NCBI RefSeq assembly: GCF_023898315.1
Contig: NC_064619.1
Location: forward strand, 507,566,594-507,630,593
From: Schistocerca nitens
Taxonomy: Eukaryota > Arthropoda > Insecta > Orthoptera > Acrididae
Direction of reading: 5' to 3'
Length of the DNA: 64,000 bases
Of the stretch, positions 36,120-47,608 are shown in pieces. Numbering within the stretch: position 1 is the stretch's first letter; each line of letters opens with the position of its first letter. The notes under the pieces were generated by a model. The model was not told the DNA's origin and did no database searches. It worked only from the letters and a program-made list of their open reading frames with translations. The position numbers and the translations under genes were made by a program.

Positions 36120-36880
36120 CGAGGGCTATCCACAAAGTACATTACGTTTTGGAATTAAAAATAAATAAAGTATTGGAAATTTTTTTAATTATATGCAGAT
36201 GAAAGCCACACTTAAATACTACTTTTCTACATAGCTGCCATTTAAATTAAGGCACTTATCGTAGCGATGGACGAGCTTGGAAATTCCTTCGTCGTAAAAT
36301 CCGGCCGCCTGCGCCTTCAACCACGTGGTTACCTCTTCTTGAAGCTGTGCGTCGTCATCAACGCTGCATAGCCAACCACTTCTTCATTGCTGGGAATAAG
36401 TGGAAGTCGCTCGGTGCCAGGTCGGGTCTGTACGGCGGATGAGGAAACAACTCCCACTTAAAAGATCCGAGAACTTCACGAGTGGCATTTGCCGTGTGGG
36501 CCCGGGCGTTGTCGTGAATCGGCAAGATCTTTGAGTCCAACTTTCCCCTGCGCTTGTTTTGTATTGCTCGTCTGAGGTTGTGCAGAGTTTGGAAATACCT
36601 TTGAGAGTTTATTGTAGTGCCTCTTTCCAGGAAATCCACAAAAATCACACTTTTTCTGTCCCAATAGAGGTAACCACTTGGTTGAAGGCGCAGGCGGCCG
36701 AATTTTACGACGAAGGAATTTCCAAGCTCGTCCATCGCTACGATAAGTGCCTTAATTTAAATGGCAACTATGTAGAAAAGTTGTATTTAAGTGTGGCTTT
36801 CATCTGTATATAATAAAAAAATTTCCAATACTTTATTTATTTTTAATTCCAAAAGTAATGTACTTTGTGGATAACCCTCG
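36120..36880 (-). mobile_element. Mariner element rearranged into a foldback (215-bp arms)
   Basis: Left arm 36120-36336 and right arm 36666-36880 are reverse complements at about 95 percent by eye, flanked by TA. Both arms derive from the same 3' end of a mariner, since on the minus strand the left arm encodes the normal C-terminus (TTWLKAQAA, FYDEGISKLVHRYDKCLN). The unique middle encodes the catalytic half of transposase. The normal 5' end and N-terminal half are missing, replaced by an inverted copy of the 3' end. Confidence 0.9.
36340..36665 (-). pseudogene. Mariner transposase, C-terminal catalytic part
   Basis: Minus-strand frame reads WDRKSVIFVDFLERGTTINS, then RYFQTLHNLRRAIQNKRRGK, ILPIHDNARAHTA (second catalytic Asp) and YRPDLAPSDFHLFPAMKKWL (third catalytic Asp). 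The Asp-to-Asp spacing is 34 residues, the DD34D signature of mariner. The DNA-binding N-terminus and the first catalytic Asp are absent. A TGA or frame break follows KKWLAMQR, before the part encoded in the arm. The open frame continues upstream into the inverted arm, which is not native sequence. Confidence 0.9.
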
Positions 36881-36928
36881 TATATATATATACGAGGGTT
36901 ATCCACAAAGTACATTACTTTTGGAATT
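36845..36928. repeat. Perfect 84-bp palindrome
   Basis: The two 42-base halves are exact reverse complements. The centre at 36886/36887 is in TATATATATATA. It is made of two mariner ends facing each other: the right end of the foldback mariner and a further truncated end (36893-36928). Confidence 0.98.
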
Positions 36929-37084
36929 CAAAACATATTTTTATTGAAATAATTATCTTATTTTCTGCTTTTTGGATTTTGATGTATGAAATTTCGCCGT
37001 ATATATATATACGGCGAAATTTCACACATCAAAATCCAAAAAGCAGAAAATAAGATAATTATTTCAATAAAAATATGTTTTGAA
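36927..37084. repeat. Near-perfect 158-bp palindrome
   Basis: Two 79-base halves are reverse complements with a single mismatch (ATGTATGAAA against the complement of TTTCACACAT). The centre at 37005/37006 lies in CGCCGTATATATATATACGGCG. It abuts and slightly overlaps the 84-bp palindrome, so two hairpins are stacked within 240 bp. Open frames across it are symmetrical by-products. Confidence 0.98.
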
Positions 37085-38457
37085 CATAAATCATTTTTAA
37101 ATTCGACTAAAAAGTATAAAATAATTTCTCCTAGACCTACACAGATTCCTAATTCTGTACACATAGTCCTTAAAATTTATGCTTGTGAATTTTTGATACC
37201 TAATACAATAGTTGCAATATTTATAATGAAAAACATGGGATGCATCCAGTTCATAATTTATGCGTCAATAATTGCCCTCCTAACTACTATCTGTTGTGGA
37301 CGCCCCATGTTTTTCGTTATATATCTTACAAGTATTGTCACACCTATTAAAAATTCAGAAGCATAAATTTTCAGAAATGTCCTTACAGGACCACGTATCT
37401 GTAAGGAGCTGGGGAAAATTATTTTATTCTTTTTAGTCCAATTTAAACATGTGTTGCATTAAAAATTTATTTTGCTTTCAGTTATTGTAGCTATATGATG
37501 TGAAGTGCTTAAGATGTCCATCACTAACCTTATGATCGGATTGTGAAGTATTAGATGTGTGACATTTCTGAGGAATTCAGATTTCATTACTAGCCTTCTC
37601 CATTGATGAAGGCATAAATTGTTCACATTAGTTTTGTCTGAAGTGTTGTGCTGCGGAGAAGAGTTTGTACTATCTGCCTCAGTAAGCAGTACTACACACT
37701 GTGCAATAAAACTGCTGGCAGCGTTTTTCAGAAGAAAAGAAATGGTGATTAATAAAGTTCTTTTCATGCTCCGTAAGCCAACGAGACATTCAACCTGTCA
37801 TCCAAGCGTTCTATTTCCGCTGTATTAGTTCATTCTTGGTGATCTCATTATCAGATACGCTGGGCAACTTAATCGATGAAGCAAATTTTAATTACTTATC
37901 TTTCACAAAAATTAGTCCAGATTTCCCATTCAGTGTCCCTGCATATAAATTTATTTCTATAACCCCTCTTCCTTTTAAAGCAGCTGAAATTCTTTGAAGC
38001 CAGTAAGCTGTTCCAACTTCCCTGTAGAACGGAAGTACGCTGGAGTTCGCCTTTCAAAATTGTTAATGAAATACCAATTCCGGAAATGAAAGTACTTTTG
38101 CTTTCTATCAGCGCAGAGCTCCTACCGGAAGACATGACCGGGGAAAACAAACTGCTCCTGGGCGTATTTCATGATGTCATATTCTAAGACTTCTGCAGGA
38201 GTGTGGATAATGTTTGTAGATGAGTAATACTTGAAATTTAAATCACTCTACACTGACGAAATCAGTTATGGAGACTGTCATAATGGTCACTTATCACAAG
38301 ATAGGAGCACAGACTGTAAGTATTGTTAATACGGTCAAGGGTGCAAAAAGAATGGGTATAGAGTCATATACATTTCATTTGCTGTCTGCTTGACCCACCA
38401 TGTTTTCTTAGTTGTTGGCTTATAATCGTGTTGTTTCATATAAAAGTGAGCCCTGTT
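37085..38457. other. Unassigned tract
   Basis: AT-rich, no recognised gene. The frames at 37459-38150 (up to 102 codons) have no family. Confidence 0.4.
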
Positions 38458-38458
38458 T

Positions 38459-38460
<2 letters not shown>

Positions 38461-38500
<40 letters not shown>
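38461..38500. repeat. (TG)20 microsatellite
   Basis: Twenty uninterrupted TG units. Confidence 0.98.
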
Positions 38501-38502
<2 letters not shown>

Positions 38503-38957
38503 TGTAAGAGGAGAGAACTTCAGTATTGTAATTACACCTAGAAAGAAAGAAAGAAATGTTGTATTTAGACTCTTGAAGCAAGTAAAGCAGGAGGGTGCTG
38601 TTGCTGGCCAGTACTATCTCTGTCTCTGTGACAAATTTTCCCCCCATACGCGCATAGGCATTACTTTCATACTTTGCCAGAGACCTACATCTATTGAAAT
38701 ATACTCTGTCGAACACTGTGCAGTACATGGCGTCGGCTACTTTTCATTAATATTGTATCTCTTCTATTCCATTCATATACTTACCACAGGGAAATGACTA
38801 TAGATATACACAAAATCTTCTAGCTCTAGTCACTTTGGGGGGGTGGGGGGTGCTTAAGCCGCATCTATGATGTAATTTGACGTCCATCCTACCTCTGTGA
38901 CCTGGCAAGAGACTCATTCGCGTGTCTGTGATTGTGCGACTGACAGAACATCATGAT

Positions 38958-40900
38958 TGACACGTTTTCAGAATGAAACGACAACAAAGTAATGGCACAG
39001 CTGTTCGCCGCCTTTATCAATATTGTAATCCACAACGTCCGATTCCATCGAATACCCATTTCGCCACAATTACGCAACGACTTCGAGAAAGGGTAACTTC
39101 ACCGTCAGCAAGCGTAGCTTTGGTGCTCTAAGGAGACAGCGCACAGCCGGACTAAAAGTGGTCGTACTGCATCACTTCAGCGCTATTTTCAGCTTCACTG
39201 TCAGTGTCTTGGCGCATTCCCTCCAACTAGGCAGCTACAGAACAATAATGTGTCGAATTTAGGGGAGCGTACTTCTGAGGCTCACCTTTGCCTTTCACAC
39301 TACACTTATCCAGTGATTACTCGTGATTCTCAGGATATGTCCGATGGATATCTGGTACGTTACAGGGCAGCGCCGTATTGGTTGGGGAGTGGACAGTATG
39401 ATCGTGTGTTCGAGATCACAAGAGTTCGTGTTACAAAAAACATGCGGGAGCCTTGAAGTTAGGTGAACGGTAGTCTGACTTTCGCACTAGAAGCTCTGCA
39501 AGGCGGGGTTACAACATATTCCCAAGCATAAGGAACAGGCCCCGACTTCTCGATATTGCCCCTACTCGAGATATGATGCACCTAGTAACAGGGTCACGAT
39601 CCACATTCAAATGGCCCTGCGCACTATGGGACTCAACTTCTGAGGTCATCAGTCCCCTAGAACTTAGAACTACTTAAGCCTAACTAACCTAAGGACATGA
39701 CACGCATCCATGCCCGAAGCAGGATTCAAATCTGCGACAGTAGTGTTCGCGCGGTTCCAAAATGTAGCGCCTAGAACCGCTCGGGCACTCCGGGAGGCTG
39801 ATCCACATTCCAGACACATGCATCGAGTGGGAAGTAGTAAAACACCGTGTGTGAGTGTGGAGAGGAAAGTTCCTCTGATCATGTGGTTTAAAGTTGCAGC
39901 CTCTTTCAGGTAGAGAGAGACTGCAAACTATTCGACTGTGATCTGCAATCAATTGTAAGTGACCAAAATTCGTAGACTACAGTTAACATGATTACACACA
40001 GAATATCTTAAAAGCAACTGCTTAACTTTCAGTCTGTGAGATCAAGAGGACGTTCTGGATATTAAAAGAAGCAAGAAGAGTTTCCTCTACTACAGACATT
40101 GGTAGACTCATATAGCTTTAATTAGGACAAACTTGTGTGCAGTGGCTGTTAGTCCCAGCGCCGTTTGGTGTGTTCTGCATGCCCAACAACAACATCCATA
40201 CTACCTCCAAGACATACAGTCACTAATGACAGCCGATTTTGTACCATGCGTTGAGTCTGTATGCAATTAAAGCGCCACTGCATCAACGAGACCCTAATAT
40301 TTCCAAGGCGCATTCCCTTCACAGATGAACGTCAGTTTCCAAGGAATTGTGATCTCAATTCTCTAAACAGCCATGTCTGGGCAGACAAAACCCACATGCC
40401 ATGCACGTCAAGGGTTTCCAACACAGATGTTGTATCAATGTGTGGGCAGATATCGTAGATGGTGATGTGACTGGATCGTACACACTTCTATCGAGCTCAC
40501 GGATCTCATCATCTCGACCTTGCTACAAGAAGTATTGGGCGTGTTGTCAAGATATCTGGTTTCAGCATGACACCACATCCGCTTAATTCTCACCTCTTGT
40601 TCGGGAACATTTGGACCAGTGATTCGGACACATGGATAGGCTGAGGGGATCCAAACGTATGGTCTGCACAATGTGATTTCGGTATTTTTCCTCTGTGATC
40701 GAATGAAGAGTTTAGTTTGTCAGACTGCTGTAGAGACAGAAGAAGATCTGGTGGCACGAGCTGTGGTCGTGCAGGACAGACTGCTGAGAACACCAAGAGT
40801 GATAGAGCGTGTGTACCCCCAAACATCATTCGTACCTACAATATATGCGTCGAACTTGGTAATCACCACAGCGAACCTTACATGTAGTGGATCATAATGC
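38958..40900 (+). mobile_element. Second rosa-like (DD41D) element, badly decayed and interrupted
   Basis: Same superfamily as 7144-8727 but a different subfamily. N-terminal pieces at 38970-39240: NGTAVRRLYQYCNPQRPI, THFATITQRLRE, HHFSAIFSFTVSVLAHSLQL. Later pieces at 40125-40890: SPSAVWCVLHAQQQHPYYLQ, FTDERQFPRN (first catalytic Asp kept), HVWADKTH, FQHDTTSA (second Asp kept) and ETEEDLVARAVVVQDR. The stretch 39250-40120 has no transposase and contains a SINE at 39609-39799. Numerous stops and indels. Confidence 0.75.
39609..39799 (-). mobile_element. tRNA-derived SINE, family A
   Basis: Minus-strand copy with more substitutions than most (B box GATTTGAATCC-like). An 11-bp duplication, GATCCACATTC, at 39598-39608 and 39800-39810 is perfect. 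Confidence 0.95.
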
Positions 40901-41177
40901 TAAAGCTGCTTTGAAAAGAACAAAAACGGTTTAAGTTTAACTGTAAACAACAGTGTTCACGAAAGCTGATTAAACTTCCTTTTTGTTTCTTTGATTATTA
41001 ATGAGTGGAATTTTAAAGCAAGTGGTGTAGTGGGTCACGCCTAATAGATTACTTGTAAAAGTGGTTCGCGTTGCCAACTTATTTCCAAAAGGCCATATAG
41101 CACACAAATGTTACATTTCTTGACATGGTTTCCAATTCAAGATCTTATCTACTCAGCCTCCTCCACAAGAACTTGAA

Positions 41178-41543
41178 CAGTGTGTCACAAGAGATGGCCA
41201 GTATTCAGGGATATGAAGAGAATGATCATTCGAAACAAAATGGAAAGTAAACATAGGCTCTGAAACGCATGTCTTACGAGCTTTGAGTAATTCTTGGTCT
41301 TCGAAACCGTGAACCAAACGTTTACTGCGTATTTTTATCTTGTATTGGTCCGTATTATCACTTTACAAAATATGGAAAGCAAAGAGGTTGCAGCAGAATA
41401 GATTTCTTTCACAGGATTGGAGATCAAGAATTGCTCATAACTCTGAAGGTATGCATTTTAGAGCCCATGTTTACTTGACTTTTTTGTTTCGAATGATCAT
41501 TCCTGCCATATCCATGAATACTGACCATCACTTCTGAAACAGC
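41178..41543. repeat. Inverted-repeat (MITE-like) element
   Basis: Arms of about 100 bp: left 41178-41282, right about 41443-41543. Matching blocks include GAATGATCATTCGAAACAAAA and AGTAAACATAGGCTCT with their reverse complements. The outer ends (ACAGTGTGTCAC and GAAACAGCC) pair only loosely. The spacer of about 160 bp is not coding. Confidence 0.8.
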
Positions 41544-41545
41544 CT

Positions 41546-42395
41546 ATATATACTTGTGTAATCCTGATGTCCTCTAATGCGTGTAATATCAGTGCACGTT
41601 CACAGGAATCAAGGTACCGTAATATTGCCCGAAAGTGTTTAACGAGAATTACATCATCTTTCTGTCGAGGATTAGCGTTTATAATACCCAAATAAATGTT
41701 AGTTTGGGCTAAATCGACCCGTTAGCATCACCTCTCAGAATTAATTCTATGTCTGCTGTGATTCTTTCTTGATATGTGAACCAAGCTCTGGAACAATACT
41801 CTAGAACTGGTCGTAATACTTTCCTGCAACAAAGGGGCATCCGAGGCCAAAATCACACTGCGAGTGAAAAGGGGGTGGAAGAATAAGGTATACATGGAAG
41901 AGGGATATAATGATCTTATAATTCAACATTTACCTGTTACTGATATTTTGACTCAGAATCCGTGAGCCATCCAGAAGATTTTTCGGTGACTTTCTGACCG
42001 TGGCCAGAATACTAACCTCTTTTTTTCCTGAAATGGCATAGCTATACTTCTAGTTCAGTACACACACGTAATGGATGAAATATTTGACACAATAGCGCCT
42101 GTAACAGAAAAATAACTCGCAGACAAAATGTGAGAAGTGTAGATGGTAAATGCATAACTGAGACAAACTGGTAAGTCAAAAACTCCGTACTGCTCGTGAC
42201 GCAGCAGATTCGTCATTACTATGGGCTTGATGGGATGTAAGGGACATGAGCAAAGCTTTTATTGTCACTTATTTCATAAATTTAAATAGTTAAGTCATTG
42301 GTAAACGTATGATTTCGAACTTTCTTGAGATGGAAACGACGTCCATTTTTTCCTGACGTCAGATGCAGCTAACTTTCTTGTACTTGTGTTCGCAG
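41546..42395. other. Probable intron upstream of the Ig exon
   Basis: No frame or repeat recognised with confidence. The last 25 bases (AACTTTCTTGTACTTGTGTTCGCAG) form a pyrimidine-rich tract and splice acceptor for the exon that follows. Confidence 0.55.
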
Positions 42396-42527
42396 TGGAA
42401 CCGGCAGCAGTGATGGGTAACGACCTGAACAGCGCCACCGAGCTGCCCTCGTTCATCACGTCCGGCAGGAACTTCCGCATCGTCACCAGCGACACCGTCG
42501 TCCTACCCTGCGAGGTGACCAACCCAG
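42396..42527 (+). CDS. Internal exon of an immunoglobulin-superfamily adhesion protein (klingon/lachesin-like)
   Basis: A 132-bp exon between a good acceptor (CTTGTGTTCGCAG ending at 42395) and a consensus donor (CCCAG|GTAGGAGT after 42527). The frame is open throughout: EPAAVMGNDLNSATELPSF, then ITSGRNFRIVTSDTVVLPCEV and TNP. The segment SFITSGRNF.IV..DTVVLPCEV is the A-to-B strand region of an Ig domain, with the first disulfide cysteine in LPCEV. The previous exon supplies one base of the first codon and one base is left at the end, so the exon is symmetrical phase 1-1, as is usual at Ig-domain boundaries. The closest proteins I know are Drosophila klingon and relatives: GPI-anchored or secreted cell-surface adhesion molecules used in neural development. 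An alternative acceptor (CAG at 42408-42410) is 15 bp downstream and in frame. Codon use is GC-rich compared with the flanks. The second cysteine and the remaining Ig sequence must be on the next exon, outside this window or unrecognised. Confidence 0.75.
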
Positions 42528-42780
42528 GTAGGAGTTCGCAACTGAAAGACACATCAAGCTCCTCGTACATCCTCAGCTATGTTTTAAGATTCTATTCCGC
42601 TTGTAGCAGTACACAGAAGTTATAAAGATACTAGTCCGTGGATTACTGCCCTCTTATAGAATGTATAACGAAGGTCTTGATATAAGAACATCGTTATTTT
42701 GGATCGTAAATGCTATTGTATTTCTACGTTTGGCGTCCTGTGCCCAAATATTTACAAGTACAGTAGCATAATAGGATAGT
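42528..42780. other. Probable intron downstream of the Ig exon
   Basis: Starts GTAGGAGT. Nothing else recognised before the Tc1 fragment at 42782. Confidence 0.5.
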
Positions 42781-42781
42781 A

Positions 42782-43249
42782 CACTGAAGCGCTAAAGAAA
42801 CTGGCATAGACATGAGTATTCAAATACAGAGTTATGTAAACAGGCAGAATACGGAGCTGCGATCGGCAAAGCCTGCATAAGACTACATGTATCTGCAAGT
42901 TGTTAGATCGGTTACTGCTGCTACAATGACAAGTTATCAAGATTTTCAAGTGAGTCTGGACGCGGTGTTATGGTTGGCGCACGAGCGATGAGACACAGTA
43001 TCTCCGACGCAGCGATCAAGTGGTGATTTTCTCGTACAAACATTTCACGAGTGTATCGTGAATATCAGGAATCCGGTAAAATATCAAATCTCCGACATCG
43101 CTGCGGCCGGAAAAAGATACTGCAAGAACGGGACCAACGACTACTGAAGAGAGTCGTTCAACGTGACAGAAGTGCAACTCTTCGGCAAATTGCTGCAGAT
43201 TTCAATGCTGGGCCATCAACAAGTGTCAGCGTGCGAACCTTCAACAAAA
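42782..43249 (+). mobile_element. Tc1-like element, 5' fragment (third family)
   Basis: Begins after TA with CACTGAAGCGCTAAAGAAAC, a Tc1-type terminal repeat. The frame around 42966-43249 encodes a paired-like helix-turn-helix region, including RVYREYQESGKISNLRHRCG, KILQERDQRLLKRVVQRDRS and LRQIAADFNAGPSTSVSVRT. The catalytic domain is missing because the sequence meets an LTR-like repeat at 43250. Inactive. Confidence 0.9.
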
Positions 43250-43830
43250 TGTGAAACGTCCGCTTTAAACAATTATACAAGGCTATGCTTAACCTGACAC
43301 ACAATATTTTTTAGCGCAACGCAATCTGACTTTCAAAAATCTCTACAAAAGAATGGTCCTGACTAACATTAACCTATACCTTTCACAAATCACTTACCTC
43401 ACAAAAATCTTCGTTACTGGAACTACTGCAATACAGCGAGCGCCACTATTGCCAGCTAAATAAAAGATTCAAACTACGGAAGGCACTAACTACTGATAGG
43501 CATAGTTAGCAAATGAAAGATTTTAATAGAGAACAAACAATGTATTTACCTTAATAATGTTGAAAACTCATAATATGCATAGCAGTTCATGACATACAGT
43601 TTTAAAAATTTCACAACTCCGCCATCTCTCTCCCCACATCCACCACTGCTGGCGGCTCACCTCCAACTGCGCAACGCTACGCGCTGTTCACATCCAGCTG
43701 CCGCTGCCCAACACTACAATGGCAGACAACAATGCAAACTAGCCACAGACTGCACACAGCACAGCCAGTGATTTTCATACAGAGCGCTACGTAACGTTGC
43801 CAATGAGAAAACATAAACAGCCTACTTACA
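43250..43830 (-). repeat. Probable solo LTR
   Basis: Unit of 581 bp starting TGTGAAACGTCC and ending CCTACTTACA on the plus strand, so that on the minus strand it begins TGTAAGTAGG and ends ACGTTTCACA: TG...CA ends as in LTRs. From memory it is a high-copy repeat in grasshoppers. No internal retroelement genes, primer-binding site or perfect target-site duplication are seen; its left edge cuts the Tc1 fragment at 42782-43249. It could be another kind of repeat. Confidence 0.5.
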
Positions 43831-44815
43831 AATGTGATCAATTCTTGCGGCGTTTGGTAATTGGAATGCAAGCCGAAAGGAATCTCTATAGTTCCTGACT
43901 TGGTCGTAATAGGAATAGAAAAGTGCCAACGCAGACATATGCTTTAAACGAATAATCTTTATTCAGAAACTGACTTTTCTTTTCATTCAAAAAGTGGCAT
44001 GTACGCTTTCCTTTTTGCCTTAAAAGACACGTATTCTATCTACAGAATTCTTCTTAGGTTCCAAACCAGACACCATTATACATATAAAACAGTATTTGCC
44101 CCTTGAATATGGATAATGGACCAAAGTCCAAAACTGGTCGCTTTATAAGACAGAATGTGTGCAACTTTGACGGTTTTGTAATTTCACTGAATCATAGTAA
44201 GGTGCTGCAGATTACCATCTAATATGCTTGCAGTGAGTATCTAAAAATTACTAAGAAATTACTAAACCGTAAAAAACTGCGATATCTTAATTAATATAAT
44301 CAATAGGGTGATTTACCCACAGAAACATTTCGAAGATTTAAACAGATTACAAGTTTGAGCTTTGAAAAAGACGCAAAATAAATTTTACCAGCTTGTTAAG
44401 CTCCGAAACACACAGAATTATTAATAAAATAACTGTTTTTAGCTTTAGGAAAAGCACAGGTTACTTAAATTGTCAAGCTCCAACGTACAGAACAGACCAC
44501 AGTTAACCTAAGTTTGCAGGGTTCTCCCGTAACCAGAAGCAAGGCAATATCAGCCACCTAATACAGTGTCTGATGCAGTAGTTGCAATTGACGAAGCTTG
44601 ACAGCCCAGAGAAAAATTACCAGGATGAAGAGTCAACAGGCACGGTTTGTGAAACGCAGCAGCGTCGAAAGCAGATGTTCAGAAACGAGCTCACCAGTTT
44701 GAACTCCATTGGTAATGCCAGCAGACGCGTGCGGTTGAGTCGGCAGCCTACCAGTGATAGGTGCCCTCGGAGTATCACACATTCTCGCAGAACAGAGTCC
44801 AGCCAGCACCTCCTC
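43831..44815. other. Unassigned tract
   Basis: AT-rich, no recognised gene or repeat. Confidence 0.45.
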
Positions 44816-44819
44816 CGTC

Positions 44820-45078
44820 CACAGCTAGTGGTCTAGTGGCTAGGGTTGCTGCCTCTGGATCACAGTGTCTCGGATTCGATTCCCGGCCGGGTTGATTTTC
44901 TCTGCCCGAGAACTGCATGTTTGTGCTGTCCTCATCATTTCATCGTAATCATCACCATCCGTGACAGTCGCTAGATTGGACTGTGTAAAAGAATTGGAAC
45001 GTGAAAAAAATGGGGAGTTTGTACGGGTGCTGGTGACCCCGCAGTTGAGTGCCCCTCGAACCAAAACATCATCAGCAC
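44820..45078 (+). mobile_element. tRNA-derived SINE, family D
   Basis: Plus strand: the head has GGTCTAGTGGCTAGGGTTGC (A box) and TCGGATTCGATTCCCGGCC (B box), the pattern of a tRNA. The body GATTTTCTCTGCCCGAGAAC and a CATCATCA-type simple-sequence tail follow. The tail matches SINEs that I recall from grasshoppers. Ends approximate. Confidence 0.75.
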
Positions 45079-45391
45079 CTCTTCCTCTTCTTGCGAGTAC
45101 CAGCTCGTGACCCTCGCCAAGCGCTGGTTTGCCCATCCGCTCCAGTCCGAACGCCAATACTGAATTAATCCAGCCTGTACGGCAAGCCCTTAAAAGTCTC
45201 ACAGGCGGAGAGTTCGCGCTCTCTCGAGGGACGCGGTCGAACACGTTGCTGAATAACTGTCACAGATTGTAGTGGATAACCATTATCGATACGAGCTGGT
45301 AGGGCTGAGGCATCACTGTCTGAATTGTTGCCAGCTTCACACATGTGCGGAAGAAACATCAAATTTGAAAACCCAATAGTTTTCGTATATA

Positions 45392-46519
45392 CAGTTAGTT
45401 GACGAAAGTCATGGGACAGCGATATGCACATATAAATATGGCGGTGGTATCGCATACACGAGGTATAAATGGACAGTGCATTATCGGATCTGTCATTTGT
45501 AGGCAGATGATTCAGCTGAAAAGATGTCCGACGTAATTACCCTCTCACGACTGGAATTAACAGACGTTGGTAGTTGGACCTAGACGCATGGAACATTCCA
45601 TGTGAGAAATCGTTAGGTAATTCAGTATTCCGAGATCCACAGTGTCAAGAGTGTGACGAGAATACCAAATTTCAGGTATTACCTGTCACCACGGACAACA
45701 CAGTGGCCGACGGCCTTCACTAAACGACAGAGCGAAGCGTTGTTTTCGTAGAGCAGTCAGTGTTAACAGACTAGCAACACTGCATGAAATAACATCGGAA
45801 ATTAATGTGGGATGTACAAGGGATGTATCCGTTAGGTCAGTGCGGTGAAATTTGGTATTAATAGGCTATAGCTTCAGACAAACGGTGCGAGTACCTTTGC
45901 TAAAAGCACGAATTCACGTACAGAGCCTCTCCTGCGCTCGTGACTATATCGTTTAGTCCGTTGACGACTGTAAAACCGTGGCCTATTTCAAATGGTAAGA
46001 GGTGATGGTAGGATCCGAATGGGGTGCAGACCCAACGAAGCCAGGGACACAAGTTGTCAACAAGGCACCGTGCGAGCGTGTGGTGGATCCATAATGATGT
46101 GGGCTGTGTTTACATGGAGTGGACCAAATGAACCGGTCATTGACAAGAAATGATAATGTTCGGCTGCGTGGAGACCATTCGCAGCCATTCACGGACTTCA
46201 TATACCCAACAGCTATGGAATTTTTGTGGATGACAATACGCCGTGTCAGCGGGCTTCGCGATTGGTCTGAAGAACATTCTGGACAATTCGAGCGAAAGAT
46301 TGGATGAACCAAATCGCCCGACATGGTATATAATCGAGAGGTACGGACTAGCAACACATTTCGCAATTATGGACAGTTACTGAAGCAGCATGGCTCACTA
46401 TCTGTACAGGAGCTTCCAACGACTTGTTGACTCCAAACATCTAGTTGCTGTACTACGCCGAGCAAAAGGAGTTCAGACACGATTTTAGGAGGTGTAGCAT
46501 GACTTCTGTCAACTCAGTG
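45392..46519 (+). mobile_element. Tc1-like element (decayed, fourth family)
   Basis: Ends with TIRs: CAGTTAGTTGACGAAAGTCA at the left and TGACTTCTGTCAACTCAGTG at the right, each next to TA (45390-45391 and 46520-46521). The interior has pieces of a Tc1 transposase: FQMVRGDGRIRMGC, GGSIMMWAVFTW and the second-Asp region GIFVDDNTPC, near 46222-46251. Many stops and indels. An old copy. Confidence 0.85.
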
Positions 46520-46699
46520 TATGTTATCGGCTGTAAAAAGTATCGGATCGTTATTTATTAACGCGTATCGTATAAATACGTTCGTGGATTGCTATGAAGA
46601 ACATGCAATCGACATGAGAGGTGCTCTACAGCTGTCGCAGAATGCATGTATAAGTTTAGACCGAGTTCTGCGCAGCCACCTACAAACCGAAGAGATCAC

Positions 46700-47060
46700 A
46701 ATGATACTGGCTCTGCCCTCGTGTCAAAAGCACGCTGTTCCCGCGGCTCCCTGCGTGCAAAGTGTTTACAGGCTGCAATGCCCTCCGCAGAACGCCGTGC
46801 GCCGGCCTTCGCTTTCGCAGCGACGCAATCAGCGCGGCGGTCAGCTTGCGCCGCAGGGCAGCAATAAATCGCCGCCACCGCCACCGCCGCTACCGCTGGT
46901 TGCTATTCAACAGGTAACGCTATTAAATTACCTGTCGCTGATTGGTCCATCGTGATTGCGTTTTCACAATCAGCCTACCGGCGAACCGTGCCTGCGACGC
47001 GACGCAGCGTTCCGCGCTGATTTCCAGAAATTTCGGTCCGTCTCCCCGTTGCGGCTAAAC
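46700..47060. promoter_or_regulatory. CpG-rich, (CCG)-containing segment
   Basis: CpG-rich block with CCGCCACCGCCACCGCCGC near 46872 and CGACGCGACGCAGCG near 46993. There are frames of up to 144 codons but no recognised protein. Possibly regulatory. Confidence 0.25.
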
Positions 47061-47166
47061 GTAGCTGCCGATTTCCGTCAGGCCACGAGACGAGAAGAGG
47101 CAGAGTATTGGTATTTCCGTGCGTAACTTGTACGGACCCGCAACCTTTTGTTTGTAGTGCTTGCGC

Positions 47167-47168
<2 letters not shown>

Positions 47169-47262
<94 letters not shown>
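47169..47262. repeat. (CA)n(TA)n compound microsatellite
   Basis: About 20 CA units run directly into about 28 TA units. Likely variable and prone to slippage. Confidence 0.98.
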
Positions 47263-47265
<3 letters not shown>

Positions 47266-47608
47266 TGCTCTACCTGTCTCCCCCATCCCCCATCATCCTC
47301 CACAGCGCACTCTTGTTATCGAGTTAGCCGGTGATGAATTGTATCTTTACGGTATTATTTTCACTGTCGAACAGAAAATACACTACTGGCCATTAAAATT
47401 GCTACGCCACGAAGATGTGCTACAGACGCGAAATTTAACCGACAGGAAGAAGATGCTGTGATATGCAAATGATTAGGTATTCAGAGCATTCACACAAGGT
47501 TGGCGCCGGTGATGACACCTACAACGTGCTGACATGAGGAAAGTTTCCAACCGATTTCTCATACACAAACAGCAGTTGACCGGCGTTACCTTGTGAAACG
47601 TTGTTGTG

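Noticed and set aside
36986-37366. 126-codon plus-strand frame read as a small hydrophobic protein
   Set aside because: Its start lies in the 158-bp palindrome, composition follows the AT-rich DNA and no family is recognised.
38101-38160. An exon on the minus strand (84-codon frame 37896-38150)
   Set aside because: No convincing splice sites and no family.
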